This document shows, in pieces, positions 1 to 9,490 of a stretch of DNA of 64,000 nt. The notes beneath the pieces are model-generated. The model did not search any database, was not told the origin of the DNA, and saw nothing but the letters and a program-made list of their open reading frames with translations. How positions within the stretch are numbered: position 1 is the first letter of the stretch; each line of letters starts with the position of its first letter. This stretch comes from Microvirga calopogonii (lineage in GTDB: Bacteria; Pseudomonadota; Alphaproteobacteria; Rhizobiales; Beijerinckiaceae). The stretch covers positions 248,001 to 312,000 of the forward strand of contig NZ_QDGA01000002.1 of the NCBI RefSeq assembly GCF_003347665.1, read 5' to 3'. Both the position numbers and the translations under genes were made by a program.

Positions 1-591
1 CAGGCAGAGATGCGGAAATGCCCGGAGGGTCGAGGCCAGTCCCGCCTCCCTGACCAGCCGGACGACGAGATCCGCGCTCCGCCGTGAATAATGGAGCGCG
101 GCGCCGATTTGGCCAGTGCGCAGGGCCTCGACAGCGGCGTCGGGCAGCGCCCCGACGGCCTTCGCCTCATAGGCCTCCCATTGCAGCACGGTGAACCCTG
201 CCCCGCGCAGGGACGCCGCCGGCTCCTCCTTGTGATGCCGGGCGGTCACGTGGAGAAGAGCAAGGCCCGGCGGCAGGTTCGCGCGAATCAGCCGCGACAG
301 GGACACCGCGTCGCCGTCCGCCACTGTCACCCGGGCGAACCCTTTGGCGCGCACCATTTCGGCCGTGCGCTCGCCCACGGCGAAGACAGGCTTTTGCCGG
401 TCCAGGGCCGTGAGGGCATCCGCCGCGTGGGCGCTGGTCACGATGAGGGCATCGTAGGGCGCGTCCGGCGCGGGATCGCTCGTCGGGACGATCCGGGTGA
501 CGGGCGCTTGGCACGCTTCGAACCCAAGCGCCGCCAGCCGCTCGGCGGTGCGCTCCGCGTCCGGGGCCGAGCGGGTGACGAGGATCCGCAT
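1..591 (-). CDS. hemD: Uroporphyrinogen-III synthase, 3' end missing
   Basis: Cyclises hydroxymethylbilane to uroporphyrinogen III in cytoplasmic tetrapyrrole synthesis. The first 197 codons are present and the gene runs off the left edge. The N-terminus (MRILVTRSAPDAERTAERL) and the later segment ending in YDALIVTSAH have the weakly conserved HemD alternating beta/alpha pattern. The ATG shares one base with the TGA of hemC (TGATG), so the two should be translationally coupled; hemC-hemD is a standard pair. Identity rests on this context as much as on sequence, because HemD is poorly conserved. Confidence 0.9.
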   Translation of the reverse strand, partial: MRILVTRSAPDAERTAERLAALGFEACQAPVTRIVPTSDPAPDAPYDALIVTSAHAADALTALDRQKPVFAVGERTAEMVRAKGFARVTVADGDAVSLSRLIRANLPPGLALLHVTARHHKEEPAASLRGAGFTVLQWEAYEAKAVGALPDAAVEALRTGQIGAALHYSRRSADLVVRLVREAGLASTLRAFPHLCL

Positions 592-1517
592 CACGCTTTC
601 AGGAAGTCGGGCGGCATGCGGGAGCGCAGCTCCGATCCGGCTTCGCGCCCGAGCGCCGCCGCGTCGTCCGGCGAGCCGCGACGGATCACCTCCAGGCACT
701 CGGAGCCGTCGGGACGCAGCACGAGGCCGCGGATTTCGAGGTCGTGGCCGATCAGCCGCGCATGGCCCGCGATGGGCGTGCGGCAGGAGCCGTCGAGAAT
801 GGTGAGGAAGGCCCGCTCGGCCGCGAGCGCATGGCCGGTCGGCGCGTCGAGGATGGGCGCGAGCGCCTCGCGCACCCGCTCGTCCCCGGCGCGGATCGCG
901 ACCGCGATGGCGCCCTGCCCCACGGCCGGGAGGAAATCGTCCGTTTCGAGAACGGTGGTCACGTGATCGGTGAGCCCGAGACGGCGCAACCCCGCCATGG
1001 CGAGCAGCGTGGCGTCGACCTCGCCGCGTTCGAGCTTGGCGAGCCGGGTCTGCACGTTGCCGCGCAGAAGCGTTACCTGGAGGTCCGGCCGCAGGCGGCG
1101 AACTTGAGCTTGGCGCCTCAAGGAAGCGGAGCCGACGACGGCGCCTTGCGGCAGGTCGTTCAAACTCCTGTAGCGGTGGCTGATGAAGGCGTCGCGCACG
1201 TCCTCGCGTGGCAGGAAACCCGCGATGACGATCCCTTCCGGCAGGGCCGTCGGCAGGTCCTTGGCGGAATGGACCGCGAGGTCGATGGAACCGTCGAGGA
1301 GCGCGATGTCGAGCTCCTTGGTGAAGAGCCCCTTGCCGCCGGCCTCCGACAGGGGCCGGTCCTGAATGGCGTCGCCCGTGGTCTTGATGATCGACAGGGG
1401 CAGATGCTCCACGGTCCAGCCATGGGCGGCGACCAGCCTGTCTTGCGTCTCGTGGGCCTGAGCGAGAGCCAGCGGGCTTCCTCGCGTACCGATGACCAGG
1501 GTGGGTGATGAGGCCAT
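591..1517 (-). CDS. hemC: Porphobilinogen deaminase (hydroxymethylbilane synthase)
   Basis: Polymerises four porphobilinogens into hydroxymethylbilane, the substrate of HemD encoded next. The protein has 308 residues, normal for the family. Seen: N-terminal VIGTRGSPLALAQ, catalytic Asp in HSAKDLP (D87), the Arg-rich SASLRRQAQVRRLRP segment, and the dipyrromethane cofactor Cys in LDGSCRTP (C245). I start at the ATG preceded by AGGAG about 12 nt upstream. An in-frame GTG 39 nt further upstream would add 13 unconserved residues. The gene is divergent from tsaD, with a palindromic repeat between them. Confidence 0.96.
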   Translation of the reverse strand: MASSPTLVIGTRGSPLALAQAHETQDRLVAAHGWTVEHLPLSIIKTTGDAIQDRPLSEAGGKGLFTKELDIALLDGSIDLAVHSAKDLPTALPEGIVIAGFLPREDVRDAFISHRYRSLNDLPQGAVVGSASLRRQAQVRRLRPDLQVTLLRGNVQTRLAKLERGEVDATLLAMAGLRRLGLTDHVTTVLETDDFLPAVGQGAIAVAIRAGDERVREALAPILDAPTGHALAAERAFLTILDGSCRTPIAGHARLIGHDLEIRGLVLRPDGSECLEVIRRGSPDDAAALGREAGSELRSRMPPDFLKA

Positions 1518-1563
1518 TCTGCCTGAGGTCTCCTGTTCAATATGTCCGATGCTCACCCTTAAG

Positions 1564-1663
1564 CCTCATCCTGAGGAGCGAAGCGTCTCGAAGGGCGAGG
1601 CGCCTCCAGAGAGCACTGGATCCTCCTTCGAGACGGTCGCTGCGCGACCTCCTCAGGATGAGG
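1564..1663. repeat. Intergenic palindromic repeat, family A (copy 1)
   Basis: About 100 nt bounded by CCTCATCCTGAGG and its reverse complement CCTCAGGATGAGG, with inner arms containing TCTCGAAGG and CCTTCGAGA. It can fold into one long imperfect hairpin. A second copy lies after the SIMPL-domain gene. It sits between the divergent hemC and tsaD genes. Confidence 0.85.
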
Positions 1664-1798
1664 TTGGTATTTCCTCAGACAATCCAAAAACAACATCCGC
1701 GTTTGATCACGTTTGATCTTGTGCGGCGCGGCGGACTATAGGGGGAGGAGCGCCGGGCCGGAAGCCCGGACAACACCTTAATCGAGCGGCCCACGATC

Positions 1799-2854
1799 AT
1801 GCGCATTCTAGGCATCGAGACCACCTGCGACGAGACCGCGGCCGCCGTGGTCGGCGTCGGCTTCGACGGACGCGGCGAGATCCTCTCCAACGAGGTGCTG
1901 AGCCAGATCGCCGAACACGCCCGCTATGGCGGCGTCGTGCCGGAGATCGCCGCACGCGCCCATGTGGAGGTGATCGACCGGCTCGTGGCGCGCGCGCTCA
2001 AGAGCGCGAATTGTTCGATGAAGGACCTCGACGGCATCGCCGTGGCGGCGGGTCCCGGCCTCATCGGCGGCGTGCTGGTGGGGCTGACCACCGCCAAGGC
2101 CATCTCGCTCGTGACCCGCAAGCCCCTGATGGCCGTCAATCACCTCGAAGCCCATGCGCTCACCGCGCGGCTGACCGACGGCATCGGCTTCCCCTACCTG
2201 CTGCTCCTCGCCTCCGGCGGCCACACCCAGCTCGTGGCCGTGCGCGGCGTCGGCGATTACGTGCGGCTCGGCACCACCATCGACGACGCCATCGGCGAGG
2301 CCTTCGACAAGGTCGCCAAGATGCTCGGCCTCCCCTATCCGGGCGGCCCGCATGTGGAGCAGGAGGCCGCGAAGGGCAACCCGGAGCGCTTCGCCTTCCC
2401 GCGCCCGATGCAGGGACGGGCGGAGCCGAATTTCTCACTCTCCGGCCTCAAGACCGCGGTGCGGATCGAGGCGGAGAAGATCGCGCCGCTGACCGCCAGC
2501 GACATCGCCGATCTCTGCGCCAGCTTCCAGGCCGCCATCGTCGACGTGGTGGTGGACCGCACCCGCGTCGGTCTTCGCGCCTTCCGCGAGATCGCCGGCC
2601 ATCCGACTGCGCTCGTGGTGGCGGGCGGCGTCGCGGCCAACCAGGGCATGCGCCAGGGACTGCAGCGCCTCGCGGTCGAAGCCGGCCTCAAGCTCGTGGC
2701 GCCGCCGCTCGCGCTGTGCGGCGACAACGGCGCCATGATCGCCTGGGCGGGCCTGGAGCGCATGCGTCTCGGCCTCATCGACGACATCACCGCCCCCGCC
2801 CGCGCCCGCTGGCCCTTGGACACGAGTCGCGACGAGGCTGGGGCGAAGGCGTGA
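1799..2854 (+). CDS. tsaD: tRNA N6-threonylcarbamoyladenosine transferase TsaD
   Basis: Transfers the threonylcarbamoyl group of TC-AMP to A37 of ANN-decoding tRNAs in the cytoplasm, working with TsaB and TsaE, neither of which is in this window. The 351 residues are typical. Seen: N-terminal [18 protein letters not shown], the metal-binding pair in NHLEAH (H115 and H119), the nucleotide segment [12 protein letters not shown], and the C-terminal [12 protein letters not shown] with its metal Asp. It is divergent from hemC and followed by gpsA after a palindromic repeat. Confidence 0.97.
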   Translation: MRILGIETTCDETAAAVVGVGFDGRGEILSNEVLSQIAEHARYGGVVPEIAARAHVEVIDRLVARALKSANCSMKDLDGIAVAAGPGLIGGVLVGLTTAKAISLVTRKPLMAVNHLEAHALTARLTDGIGFPYLLLLASGGHTQLVAVRGVGDYVRLGTTIDDAIGEAFDKVAKMLGLPYPGGPHVEQEAAKGNPERFAFPRPMQGRAEPNFSLSGLKTAVRIEAEKIAPLTASDIADLCASFQAAIVDVVVDRTRVGLRAFREIAGHPTALVVAGGVAANQGMRQGLQRLAVEAGLKLVAPPLALCGDNGAMIAWAGLERMRLGLIDDITAPARARWPLDTSRDEAGAKA

Positions 2855-2907
2855 CATGGGCAATTGGAGTGCTCATCCCCTCTCTCAATCGGGCGGCTCC
2901 CTCTGCC

Positions 2908-2996
2908 GTCATGGCCGGCCTTGTGCCGGCCATCCCGATCAGGTGAAGCGCAGCGCTCAACAGTATCGGGATCACCGGCACAAGGCCGGTGATGAC
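2908..2996. repeat. Intergenic palindromic repeat, family B (full copy)
   Basis: Two arms of about 32 nt in inverted orientation. The left arm begins GTCATGGCCGGCCTTGTGCC and the right arm is its near-perfect reverse complement, separated by about 25 nt. The left arm recurs almost identically after the acetyl-CoA synthetase gene. It lies between tsaD and gpsA and could form a strong hairpin in the transcript. Confidence 0.85.
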
Positions 2997-3061
2997 GTGG
3001 AGGGGGTGGAATCGGAGAGCTCATCACTTCGCTCTTTGGGAGAAGTGAACCGGAGCATGAC

Positions 3062-4057
3062 ATGACCACGCATGCCCAAACCATCGGCATCGCCGGAGCC
3101 GGCGCCTGGGGAACGGCGCTCGCTAATGCCGCAGCCATCGCAGGCAACGACGTGGTGCTCTGGATGCGCTCGCCCGAGCATGCGGCGGCCCTGGCGGCGG
3201 CGCGCGCCAACGAGCGGTTCCTGCCCGGCGTGAAACTTCATGACCGCATCCGGCCGACCGCCGATCTCGCCGATCTCGCGTCCGCTCGCGCCGTGCTGCT
3301 CGTCACGCCCGCGCAGACCACGCGCGAGATGAGCGCGGCTTTGGCGTCCGTGTTGCCGCCTGCAACGCCCCTGGTGCTCTGCGCCAAGGGGATCGAGCGG
3401 GAGAGCAGGGCTTTTCTCTGCGACGTCGTGGAGGCCGTGCGCCCCGGCGCGCCCGTCGGGGTGCTCTCGGGTCCCAGCTTCGCCGACGACGTGGCGCGCG
3501 GCCTGCCCACCGCCGTGACGCTGGCCTGCCGGAATGCGGCCCTCGCCGAGGAGCTTGCGACCGCGCTGTCAGGCCCGACCCTTCGCGTCTATCACCGCAC
3601 CGATCTGCGCGGCGTCGAGATCGGCGGGGCGGCCAAGAACGTGCTCGCCATCGCCTGCGGGGCCGTGGCCGGAAAAGGTCTCGGCGAGAGCGCCAAGGCG
3701 GCTCTCATCGCCCGCGGCTTCGCGGAGCTCCTGCGCTTCGCCCGCGCCTATGGGGCTAAGGCCGAGACCCTGATGGGGCTCTCAGGCCTCGGCGACCTGG
3801 TGCTCACCTGCTCGTCGGCCCATTCCCGCAACTTCGCCTTCGGCCAGCGCCTCGGCCAGGGCATGAGCGTCGAGGAAGCCGCCGGCGGCAAGCTGGTGGA
3901 AGGCGCCGCCACCGCGAGCGCTCTCGTGGCGCTGGCGCGGGCGAAAAACGTCGACATGCCGATCGCGGAAGCGGTCGAGCAGGTCCTGTCCGGCGCGTGG
4001 AGCCTCGATCAGGCGGTCGACGCGCTGATGAACCGGCCGATCAAATCCGAGCATTGA
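3062..4057 (+). CDS. gpsA: Glycerol-3-phosphate dehydrogenase [NAD(P)+]
   Basis: Reduces dihydroxyacetone phosphate to sn-glycerol-3-phosphate for phospholipid synthesis. The protein has 331 residues. Seen: N-terminal dinucleotide fold GIAGAGAWGTALA, the LCAKGIE and SGPSFADDVARGLPTA segments, and the substrate-binding GVEIGGAAKNVLAIACG with its catalytic Lys, followed by the helical C-terminal domain (GLSGLGDLVLTCSS). The tsaD-gpsA-EVE order recurs in alphaproteobacteria. Confidence 0.97.
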   Translation: MTTHAQTIGIAGAGAWGTALANAAAIAGNDVVLWMRSPEHAAALAAARANERFLPGVKLHDRIRPTADLADLASARAVLLVTPAQTTREMSAALASVLPPATPLVLCAKGIERESRAFLCDVVEAVRPGAPVGVLSGPSFADDVARGLPTAVTLACRNAALAEELATALSGPTLRVYHRTDLRGVEIGGAAKNVLAIACGAVAGKGLGESAKAALIARGFAELLRFARAYGAKAETLMGLSGLGDLVLTCSSAHSRNFAFGQRLGQGMSVEEAAGGKLVEGAATASALVALARAKNVDMPIAEAVEQVLSGAWSLDQAVDALMNRPIKSEH

Positions 4058-4107
4058 AGCGAAACCCGTAGAAGATTTCGCGCTGCAACCGAAGGGGTAA
4101 GCAAATC

Positions 4108-4521
4108 ATGGCCCACTGGCTCTATAAGTCCGAACCCTCCGTCTGGTCCTGGGACCAGCAGGTTGCAGAGGGCGCGAAAGGCACCCACTGGAACGGCGTG
4201 CGCAACCATGTCGCCAAGCAGAACCTGATGGCGATGAAAAAGGGCGAGCAGGGCTTCTTCTATCACTCGAACGAAGGCAAGGCCGTCGTCGGCATCGTCG
4301 AGGTGATCCGGGAATATTACCCCGACCACACGGACGAGACGGGCAAGTTCGGCATGGTGGACATCAAGGCCGTGAAGCCGTTCAAGCGCCCGATGACTCT
4401 CGATGAGATCAAGAAGGAGCCGGGCCTCGAAAAGATGATCCTGGTCAACAATTCCCGCCTCTCGGTGCAGCTGGTGACGGACGAGGAATGGGCCATCGTG
4501 TGCCGGATGGGCGGATTGTAG
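4108..4521 (+). CDS. EVE-domain protein
   Basis: A 137-residue single-domain protein of the EVE (PUA-like, thymocyte nuclear protein 1) family, thought to bind modified bases in nucleic acid. Seen: the opening MAHWLYKSEPSVWSWDQQ, the THWNGVRNHVAKQNL loop, the GEQGFFYHS strand and ARP-like VDIKAVKPFKRPMTLDEIK. Start ATG has AAGGGG upstream. It follows gpsA by 50 nt and is likely co-transcribed. The family is clear; the substrate in this host cannot be told. Confidence 0.9.
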   Translation: MAHWLYKSEPSVWSWDQQVAEGAKGTHWNGVRNHVAKQNLMAMKKGEQGFFYHSNEGKAVVGIVEVIREYYPDHTDETGKFGMVDIKAVKPFKRPMTLDEIKKEPGLEKMILVNNSRLSVQLVTDEEWAIVCRMGGL

Positions 4522-4581
4522 CGCCTCCACTCCCGCATCGGAGTGTCCGGAACCGGAAGCGCGGTCAGCCTGAAGACGCCA

Positions 4582-4824
4582 TCATGAACTCGCGAGACGC
4601 CGGCGGATCCAGTTCTGGGCCATGTCCAGATCGGCGAAAGTCGGCGGTGCGACTCCCTGGACGGGGCCGAAGCCCGCCTCCAGGTACCATTGTCCGGGAG
4701 CGACCTCGTTTTTGTCCGAGAGATGAACCAGGACGGCCACCAGCCGCCGTTTCTCATCGAGAACCAGAGCGCCTTCTTCGTCGAATTCTGTCGCAACACG
4801 CAACGGCTGAAGGATGAGGGTCAT
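4582..4824 (-). CDS. Small uncharacterised protein, paralogue of the gene at 5921
   Basis: 80 residues with no signal peptide or membrane segment. I recognise no named family. Its core is a strand-rich region (LVLDEKRRLVAVLVHL), then WYLEAGFG, a Pro/Phe loop and a C-terminal helix AQNWIRRRL. The same pattern (LVLADRQLAAVFVRL, WHLEAGFG, AGAWVGRIL) appears in the protein encoded on the other side of the Crp/Fnr gene. Its ATG overlaps the regulator stop codon (ATGA), so the two are almost certainly co-translated. Confidence 0.75.
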   Translation of the reverse strand: MTLILQPLRVATEFDEEGALVLDEKRRLVAVLVHLSDKNEVAPGQWYLEAGFGPVQGVAPPTFADLDMAQNWIRRRLASS

Positions 4825-5567
4825 GCGGCAGCCTGATCATTGTCCAGGTGAAGATAGGTCGGATCGAACTCACCCACTTCCTTCAACCTGCTCCAGTCGG
4901 GAACGTTCAGCCGGTCGCCCTTCAGGTCGATCAGGTTGTCAGCCCGCATCTGCTGGAGAATCCGGTTGACGTGGACCGTGGTGAAGCCGAGCGCATCGGC
5001 GAACTCGCTCTGGGTGATCGGCAGGTCGCAGGCATGATCATCGACCAGTCCCACCGCCTTCAGGCGCACGATCAGCTCGCACAGGACGTGAGCCATGCGG
5101 CTCACGCCTTCGCGCCGGCCGACATTCATCACCCATTCGCGAAAGATGGCCGCGTCGATGAGGGTCTCACGCCAGAAGGCGGACGTGATGCGGGGATAGC
5201 GGGAGCAAAGGTCGTGCAGGTCCTCATGGGTGATGAACCCCACGCGGCACGGGCTCAGCGTGGCCACGCTGTTGTCGAGCACTTTCAGGTGGAGGCTCTG
5301 GAGATCGGGAATGTCGCCGGCGATGGTGAACGAGACGATCTGGCGCTTGCCTTGCGCGGTCATCTTGTAGACGCAGGCAAAGCCGCTCAGGATCAGGCAG
5401 CTCCGGGAGGGACGATCCCCCTCGCGCACGATGTCCTGGTCGGCCCTGATCACCGCCACCTGCATGGGCAAGTCTTGCAGGGCCTGCCGCTCATCGTCCG
5501 AGAGATCGAAGACGCTCTCCATCTTGCGGATCATCGGATTGTAGTCAGGGTGAAAGGGTGAGTGCAT
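4821..5567 (-). CDS. Crp/Fnr-family transcriptional regulator
   Basis: 248 residues. There is an N-terminal cyclic-nucleotide-binding-like beta-barrel (about residues 35-140, with IVREGDRPSRSCLILSGFA), a long dimer helix, and a C-terminal winged helix (about 175-235) whose recognition motif is ITQSEFADALGFTTVHVNRILQ. There is no N-terminal Cys cluster, so it is not an iron-sulphur FNR. The effector is unknown; similar proteins in Methylobacteriaceae are annotated only as Crp/Fnr. Its stop overlaps the start of the downstream small gene, and an AT-rich, promoter-like region lies upstream. Confidence 0.92.
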   Translation of the reverse strand: MHSPFHPDYNPMIRKMESVFDLSDDERQALQDLPMQVAVIRADQDIVREGDRPSRSCLILSGFACVYKMTAQGKRQIVSFTIAGDIPDLQSLHLKVLDNSVATLSPCRVGFITHEDLHDLCSRYPRITSAFWRETLIDAAIFREWVMNVGRREGVSRMAHVLCELIVRLKAVGLVDDHACDLPITQSEFADALGFTTVHVNRILQQMRADNLIDLKGDRLNVPDWSRLKEVGEFDPTYLHLDNDQAAA

Positions 5568-5920
5568 GACGCCGCTCCCTCATTTGCAGGCGGGAGCACA
5601 TCGCATCTCTCAGTCACCAGCGCCCATAATCATTGGCTGATAATAGAATTACAGTTCCACACAAATGGGAGACTGTCGCAAACCTATGTTACTTTTCGGG
5701 AATTACTTTGCGCGTCGCCCCCCCCCGCCTTCGCCCGGCTGCTTTGCCGCAACCGGGACCAACCTGTGTTATCGGCCCCGCCACACCTGATTGAATGACC
5801 GTCCGGGCCGGATGAGCGATAAAGACGGCCTTGTTTTCCCGGGTGTAGGCCATTTCGCAGCTGACCTTCGCCCCGATATGGACGAAGAAGGTTTTGCTCC
5901 TCGACATCTCATTCGCACCC
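5568..5920. other. Divergent intergenic region upstream of the Crp/Fnr gene
   Basis: About 350 nt without a convincing gene. The part nearest the regulator (5630-5700) is distinctly AT-rich for this genome (TAATAGAATTACAG and nearby) and is the likely site of divergent promoters. I could not fix -35/-10 boxes with confidence, and I see no clear palindromic Crp site. Confidence 0.4.
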
Positions 5921-6154
5921 ATGCGGGTGCTCATCGACGGTCACGATACCGATGGCATGCTCGTCCTCGCGGATCGTCAGCTCGCTGCCGTGTTCGTGCG
6001 CCTCGACGGGACGTATCACGACCCTGAGCAGAAGGGCTGGTGGCACCTGGAAGCCGGATTCGGCAAGTGCAATGTCCGGGACGCGCCCCTGTTCAGAACG
6101 CCGGAAGACGCCGGAGCCTGGGTCGGACGGATCCTGAGCGCCAAGGCCGCGTAA
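5921..6154 (+). CDS. Small uncharacterised protein, paralogue of the gene at 4582
   Basis: 77 residues from the ATG; a TTG 27 nt upstream is an alternative start, and neither has a well-spaced Shine-Dalgarno. It shares with its paralogue the LVLADRQLAAVFVRL strand region, the WHLEAGFG motif and the C-terminal AGAWVGRIL helix. No function is recognised. It lies divergently from the Crp/Fnr gene, so the regulator sits between the two relatives and may control both. Confidence 0.65.
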   Translation: MRVLIDGHDTDGMLVLADRQLAAVFVRLDGTYHDPEQKGWWHLEAGFGKCNVRDAPLFRTPEDAGAWVGRILSAKAA

Positions 6155-6334
6155 ACCACGGACGATCAGATCCCGAAGGTTTTTCGGGCCGCGGCGGGAT
6201 TGCGCTATGTCGTAGCGCAATGGGAGACTATAGAAAGGTTCAGCCGCCGTGGTTCGCCCGGCAGGCTTTGGCGTGAAGCCACCCAGCCCTGAGCGCCCCA
6301 GCACTCCTGTCTGAGTGCGGATGGAGAGACAGGG

Positions 6335-6853
6335 TTGACCATGAACACCCATCGAGACGGCCCGCAGCCGGCGGTCGTCCTCCTGGTCGAGGACGAGACT
6401 CTCGTTCGCATGTTGGCCGCGGATGTGCTTCGGGACGAGGGCCGCTTCAAGGTCGTCGAGGCGGTCGATGCCGATGAGGCCCTGATCGTGCTCGAGGCGA
6501 CAGCCGACGTTCGAGCCCTCGTGACCGACGTGGAAATGCCCGGTTCGCTGGATGGCTTCACGCTGGCCCGGGTGGTGAGGCAGGCGTGGCCCGATATCGG
6601 GATCGTGGTGACCTCGGGCCGGCTGAGCCCCGGGCCGGGCGAGCTTCCCCCGGGCGTGCTGTTCATCCCCAAGCCGTACAGGCCGGCGGATCTCGTGGCC
6701 GCCGTGCGGTCGGTGCTGCCGCCGGACCAACTCGAGATCCCCGCTGAAGCCCCGATCCCGGTGCTGCCCTCCGCGATCGAAATCAGCCCGCCCCACACCG
6801 GCACCGGCACCGCGGGAGGTCTCGCACAGCCGCTTCCCGAGCCCGAGGATTAG
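6335..6853 (+). CDS. Single-domain response regulator (REC only)
   Basis: Receiver domain (about residues 12-125) with acidic pocket VEDE, phospho-acceptor Asp in LVTDVEMPG, and the conserved Lys-Pro in FIPKPYRPADL. It is followed by a Pro-rich tail of about 45 residues without a recognised output domain. Such proteins act as phospho-relays or by protein-protein contact. TTG at 6335 and ATG at 6341 are both possible starts; GGAGAG upstream fits the TTG better in spacing. No histidine kinase is adjacent, so it is an orphan regulator. Confidence 0.88.
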   Translation: MTMNTHRDGPQPAVVLLVEDETLVRMLAADVLRDEGRFKVVEAVDADEALIVLEATADVRALVTDVEMPGSLDGFTLARVVRQAWPDIGIVVTSGRLSPGPGELPPGVLFIPKPYRPADLVAAVRSVLPPDQLEIPAEAPIPVLPSAIEISPPHTGTGTAGGLAQPLPEPED

Positions 6854-6928
6854 GATCGGGGGGAAAGCGAATCGCCGATCGGCGGAGCGGGACGACGAAT
6901 GGGCCGTCGTGTGCCGGATGGGCGGGGT

Positions 6929-7171
6929 TTAAGAAGTCGCTGCTGAGCGGTTCTGTTTGCGCTGCAGCCACGCGCACCAAACGCCGATGGCGGCACCAAA
7001 CGTGCCTAGGATCAGCATGAGATAAAATCCGAAATAGGCGGCCCCGAGGGCAACAGCCACACCGTCGACCTTCCTGAATCTGACGTACTCAAGCCAACCA
7101 AGGAATCCGCCAGCAGCACCGATTAGGCCGCCACTGACGATACCCATCAAAGAGTAAACGGCAAATCGCAT
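6929..7171 (-). CDS. Small two-helix membrane protein
   Basis: 80 residues with two probable membrane segments (about residues 6-28 and 40-70), Gly/Ala-rich, ending in a basic tail RKQNRS. The ATG is preceded by AGGTGGGG, a good ribosome-binding site. In-frame ATG codons upstream (for example at 7240) could lengthen it. It is more AT-rich than its neighbours. No family recognised; it lies convergent with the response regulator and divergent from acs. Confidence 0.6.
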   Translation of the reverse strand: MRFAVYSLMGIVSGGLIGAAGGFLGWLEYVRFRKVDGVAVALGAAYFGFYLMLILGTFGAAIGVWCAWLQRKQNRSAATS

Positions 7172-7372
7172 GCCCCACCTGATCTTGATAATAAAGGTTA
7201 GGGCGCCATCCGGGTTATTGCAACATAGTTTCGAAAACATTACCTTTGGCGCCGCTCTCATTCCCCAAAGAAGCAGCGACCAAAGTCCGACCATCGTTCG
7301 GCTTGCCCGTCCCCTCTCTTCTTCCGTAAACCTAGCTCTAAATCCATCATGGGAGCATCTGGGAGAAGCGCC

Positions 7373-9331
7373 ATGGACGAGAAGATCTACGACGTGCCGG
7401 CGGAGTGGCGGCATCGGGCCTATCTGGACGATGCGGGCTACCGGGCGAAGTACGAGGCCTCGGTCAGGGACCCGGAGGCGTTCTGGGCGGAGGAAGCCCG
7501 GCGCATCGACTGGTTCAAGCAGCCGACCCGGATCAAGAACACCAATTTCGGCCCCGACAACGTGGCGATCCGCTGGTTCGAGGACGGCGTCACCAACGTG
7601 GCCTATAACTGCATCGACCGGCATCTCCACACCCGGGGCGATCAGGTCGCCATCATCTGGGAAGGCGACGATCCGTCCGAGTCGAAGAAGATCACCTACC
7701 GCGAGCTGCACGACGAAGTCTGCCGCATGGCCAACATCATGCGCAACCGCGGCGTCGCCAAGGGCGACCGGGTGACGATCTACATGCCGATGATCCCGGA
7801 AGCGGCCTATGCCATGCTGGCTTGCGCGCGGCTCGGCGCCATCCACTCGGTGGTGTTCGGCGGCTTCTCGCCGGATTCGCTCGCCAGCCGCATCCAGGAC
7901 GCCAAATCCGCCTTCATCGTCACGGCCGACGAGGGCCTGCGCGGCGGCCGCAAGGTGCCGCTGAAGGTGAACGTCGACGCGGCGCTCGAGACCGTCGGGC
8001 CGGGCGTGGTCGACCACGTGCTCGTCGTGCGCCGCACGGGTTCTCCCGTCAACATGGTGCCGGGCCGGGACGTCTATTACCACGAGGCCGCCGAGATCGT
8101 CTCCGACGAGTGCCCCGTTGAGGAGATGAACGCCGAGGACCCGCTCTTCATCCTCTACACCTCGGGGAGCACCGGCACCCCGAAGGGCGTGCTGCACACC
8201 ACGGGCGGCTATCTCGTCTACACGGCGATGACGCACCAATACGTGTTCGATTACCACGACGGCGACGTCTATTGGTGCACCGCCGACGTGGGTTGGGTGA
8301 CGGGCCATTCCTACATCGTCTACGGGCCGCTGGCGAACGGCGCCACGACCCTGATGTTCGAGGGCGTGCCGACCTATCCGACGATCTCCCGCTTCTGGGA
8401 CGTGATCGACAAGCACCAGGTCAACATCTTCTACACCGCGCCGACGGCGATCCGCTCGCTCATGCAGGCGGGCGAGGAACCGGTGAAGAAGACCTCGCGC
8501 AAGTCGCTGCGTCTCTTAGGCAGCGTCGGCGAGCCGATCAATCCTGAAGCCTGGGAATGGTACCATCGCGTGGTCGGCGACGACCGCTGCCCGATCGTCG
8601 ACACCTGGTGGCAGACGGAAACCGGCGGCATCCTGATCACGCCGCTGCCCGGCGCCACGAAGCTCAAGCCCGGCTCCGCCACGCGGCCGTTCTTCGGCGT
8701 GAAGCCGCAGATCGTGGACGCGGACGGCAAGGTGCTGGAGGGCGCGACCGAAGGCAACCTCGTGATCGCCGATTCCTGGCCGGGCCAGATGCGCACGGTC
8801 TATGGCGACCATGAGCGCTTCGTGCAGACCTACTTCTCGACCTATCCCGGAAAATACTTCACCGGCGACGGCTGCCGGCGCGATGCGGACGGCTATTACT
8901 GGATCACCGGTCGCGTGGACGACGTGATCAACGTGTCCGGCCACCGCATGGGCACGGCGGAGGTGGAATCCGCACTCGTGGCGCATCCGAAGGTCTCGGA
9001 GGCCGCCGTGGTGGGCTACCCGCACGACATCAAGGGCCAGGGCATCTACGCCTATGTGACGCTGATGGCCGGCGAGGAACCGTCCGAGGAGCTGCGCAAG
9101 GAGCTGGTGGCCTGGGTGCGCAAGGAGATCGGCCCGATCGCCTCGCCGGACCTGATCCAGTTCGCCCCCGGCCTGCCGAAGACCCGCTCGGGCAAGATCA
9201 TGCGCCGCATCCTGCGCAAGATCGCCGAGGACGAGTTCGGCTCGCTCGGCGACACCTCGACGCTCGCCGATCCCGGCGTCGTCGACGACCTGATCGACAA
9301 CCGGCAGAACAAGCGCACGCGCGCGGCGTGA
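7373..9331 (+). CDS. acs: Acetyl-coenzyme A synthetase (AMP-forming)
   Basis: Activates acetate to acetyl-CoA via acetyl-AMP in the cytoplasm. The protein has 652 residues, normal for Acs. Seen: the P-loop [19 protein letters not shown], the hinge region [17 protein letters not shown], and the C-terminal [11 protein letters not shown] with the catalytic Lys (K608) that is commonly acetylated to switch the enzyme off. I chose the ATG preceded by GGGAGAAG rather than the one 24 nt upstream. It stands alone, followed by palindromic repeats. Confidence 0.97.
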   Translation: MDEKIYDVPAEWRHRAYLDDAGYRAKYEASVRDPEAFWAEEARRIDWFKQPTRIKNTNFGPDNVAIRWFEDGVTNVAYNCIDRHLHTRGDQVAIIWEGDDPSESKKITYRELHDEVCRMANIMRNRGVAKGDRVTIYMPMIPEAAYAMLACARLGAIHSVVFGGFSPDSLASRIQDAKSAFIVTADEGLRGGRKVPLKVNVDAALETVGPGVVDHVLVVRRTGSPVNMVPGRDVYYHEAAEIVSDECPVEEMNAEDPLFILYTSGSTGTPKGVLHTTGGYLVYTAMTHQYVFDYHDGDVYWCTADVGWVTGHSYIVYGPLANGATTLMFEGVPTYPTISRFWDVIDKHQVNIFYTAPTAIRSLMQAGEEPVKKTSRKSLRLLGSVGEPINPEAWEWYHRVVGDDRCPIVDTWWQTETGGILITPLPGATKLKPGSATRPFFGVKPQIVDADGKVLEGATEGNLVIADSWPGQMRTVYGDHERFVQTYFSTYPGKYFTGDGCRRDADGYYWITGRVDDVINVSGHRMGTAEVESALVAHPKVSEAAVVGYPHDIKGQGIYAYVTLMAGEEPSEELRKELVAWVRKEIGPIASPDLIQFAPGLPKTRSGKIMRRILRKIAEDEFGSLGDTSTLADPGVVDDLIDNRQNKRTRAA

Positions 9332-9346
9332 GCCGCCGGCCTCCCC

Positions 9347-9490
9347 GTCATGGCCGGCCTTGTGCCGGCCATCCCGATACGGTGAGACGCCACGCTGTCA
9401 TCCCCGGCGCACGAAGTGCGGGAAGGGGATCCATAGCGTTGCGCGTGATCGTGGATCCCCTTCCCTCGTCTGCGGCTCGCCGGGGATGAC
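9347..9490. repeat. Intergenic repeats: half copy of family B plus a second hairpin
   Basis: The first 32 nt repeat the left arm of family B (GTCATGGCCGGCCTTGTGCC and on). From 9397 to 9490 there is a separate inverted repeat starting GTCATCCCCGGCG and ending CGCCGGGGATGAC, with inner arms GGAAGGGGATCCA and TGGATCCCCTTCC. Both lie between acs and the L,D-transpeptidase gene and may end or stabilise the acs transcript. Confidence 0.8.
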
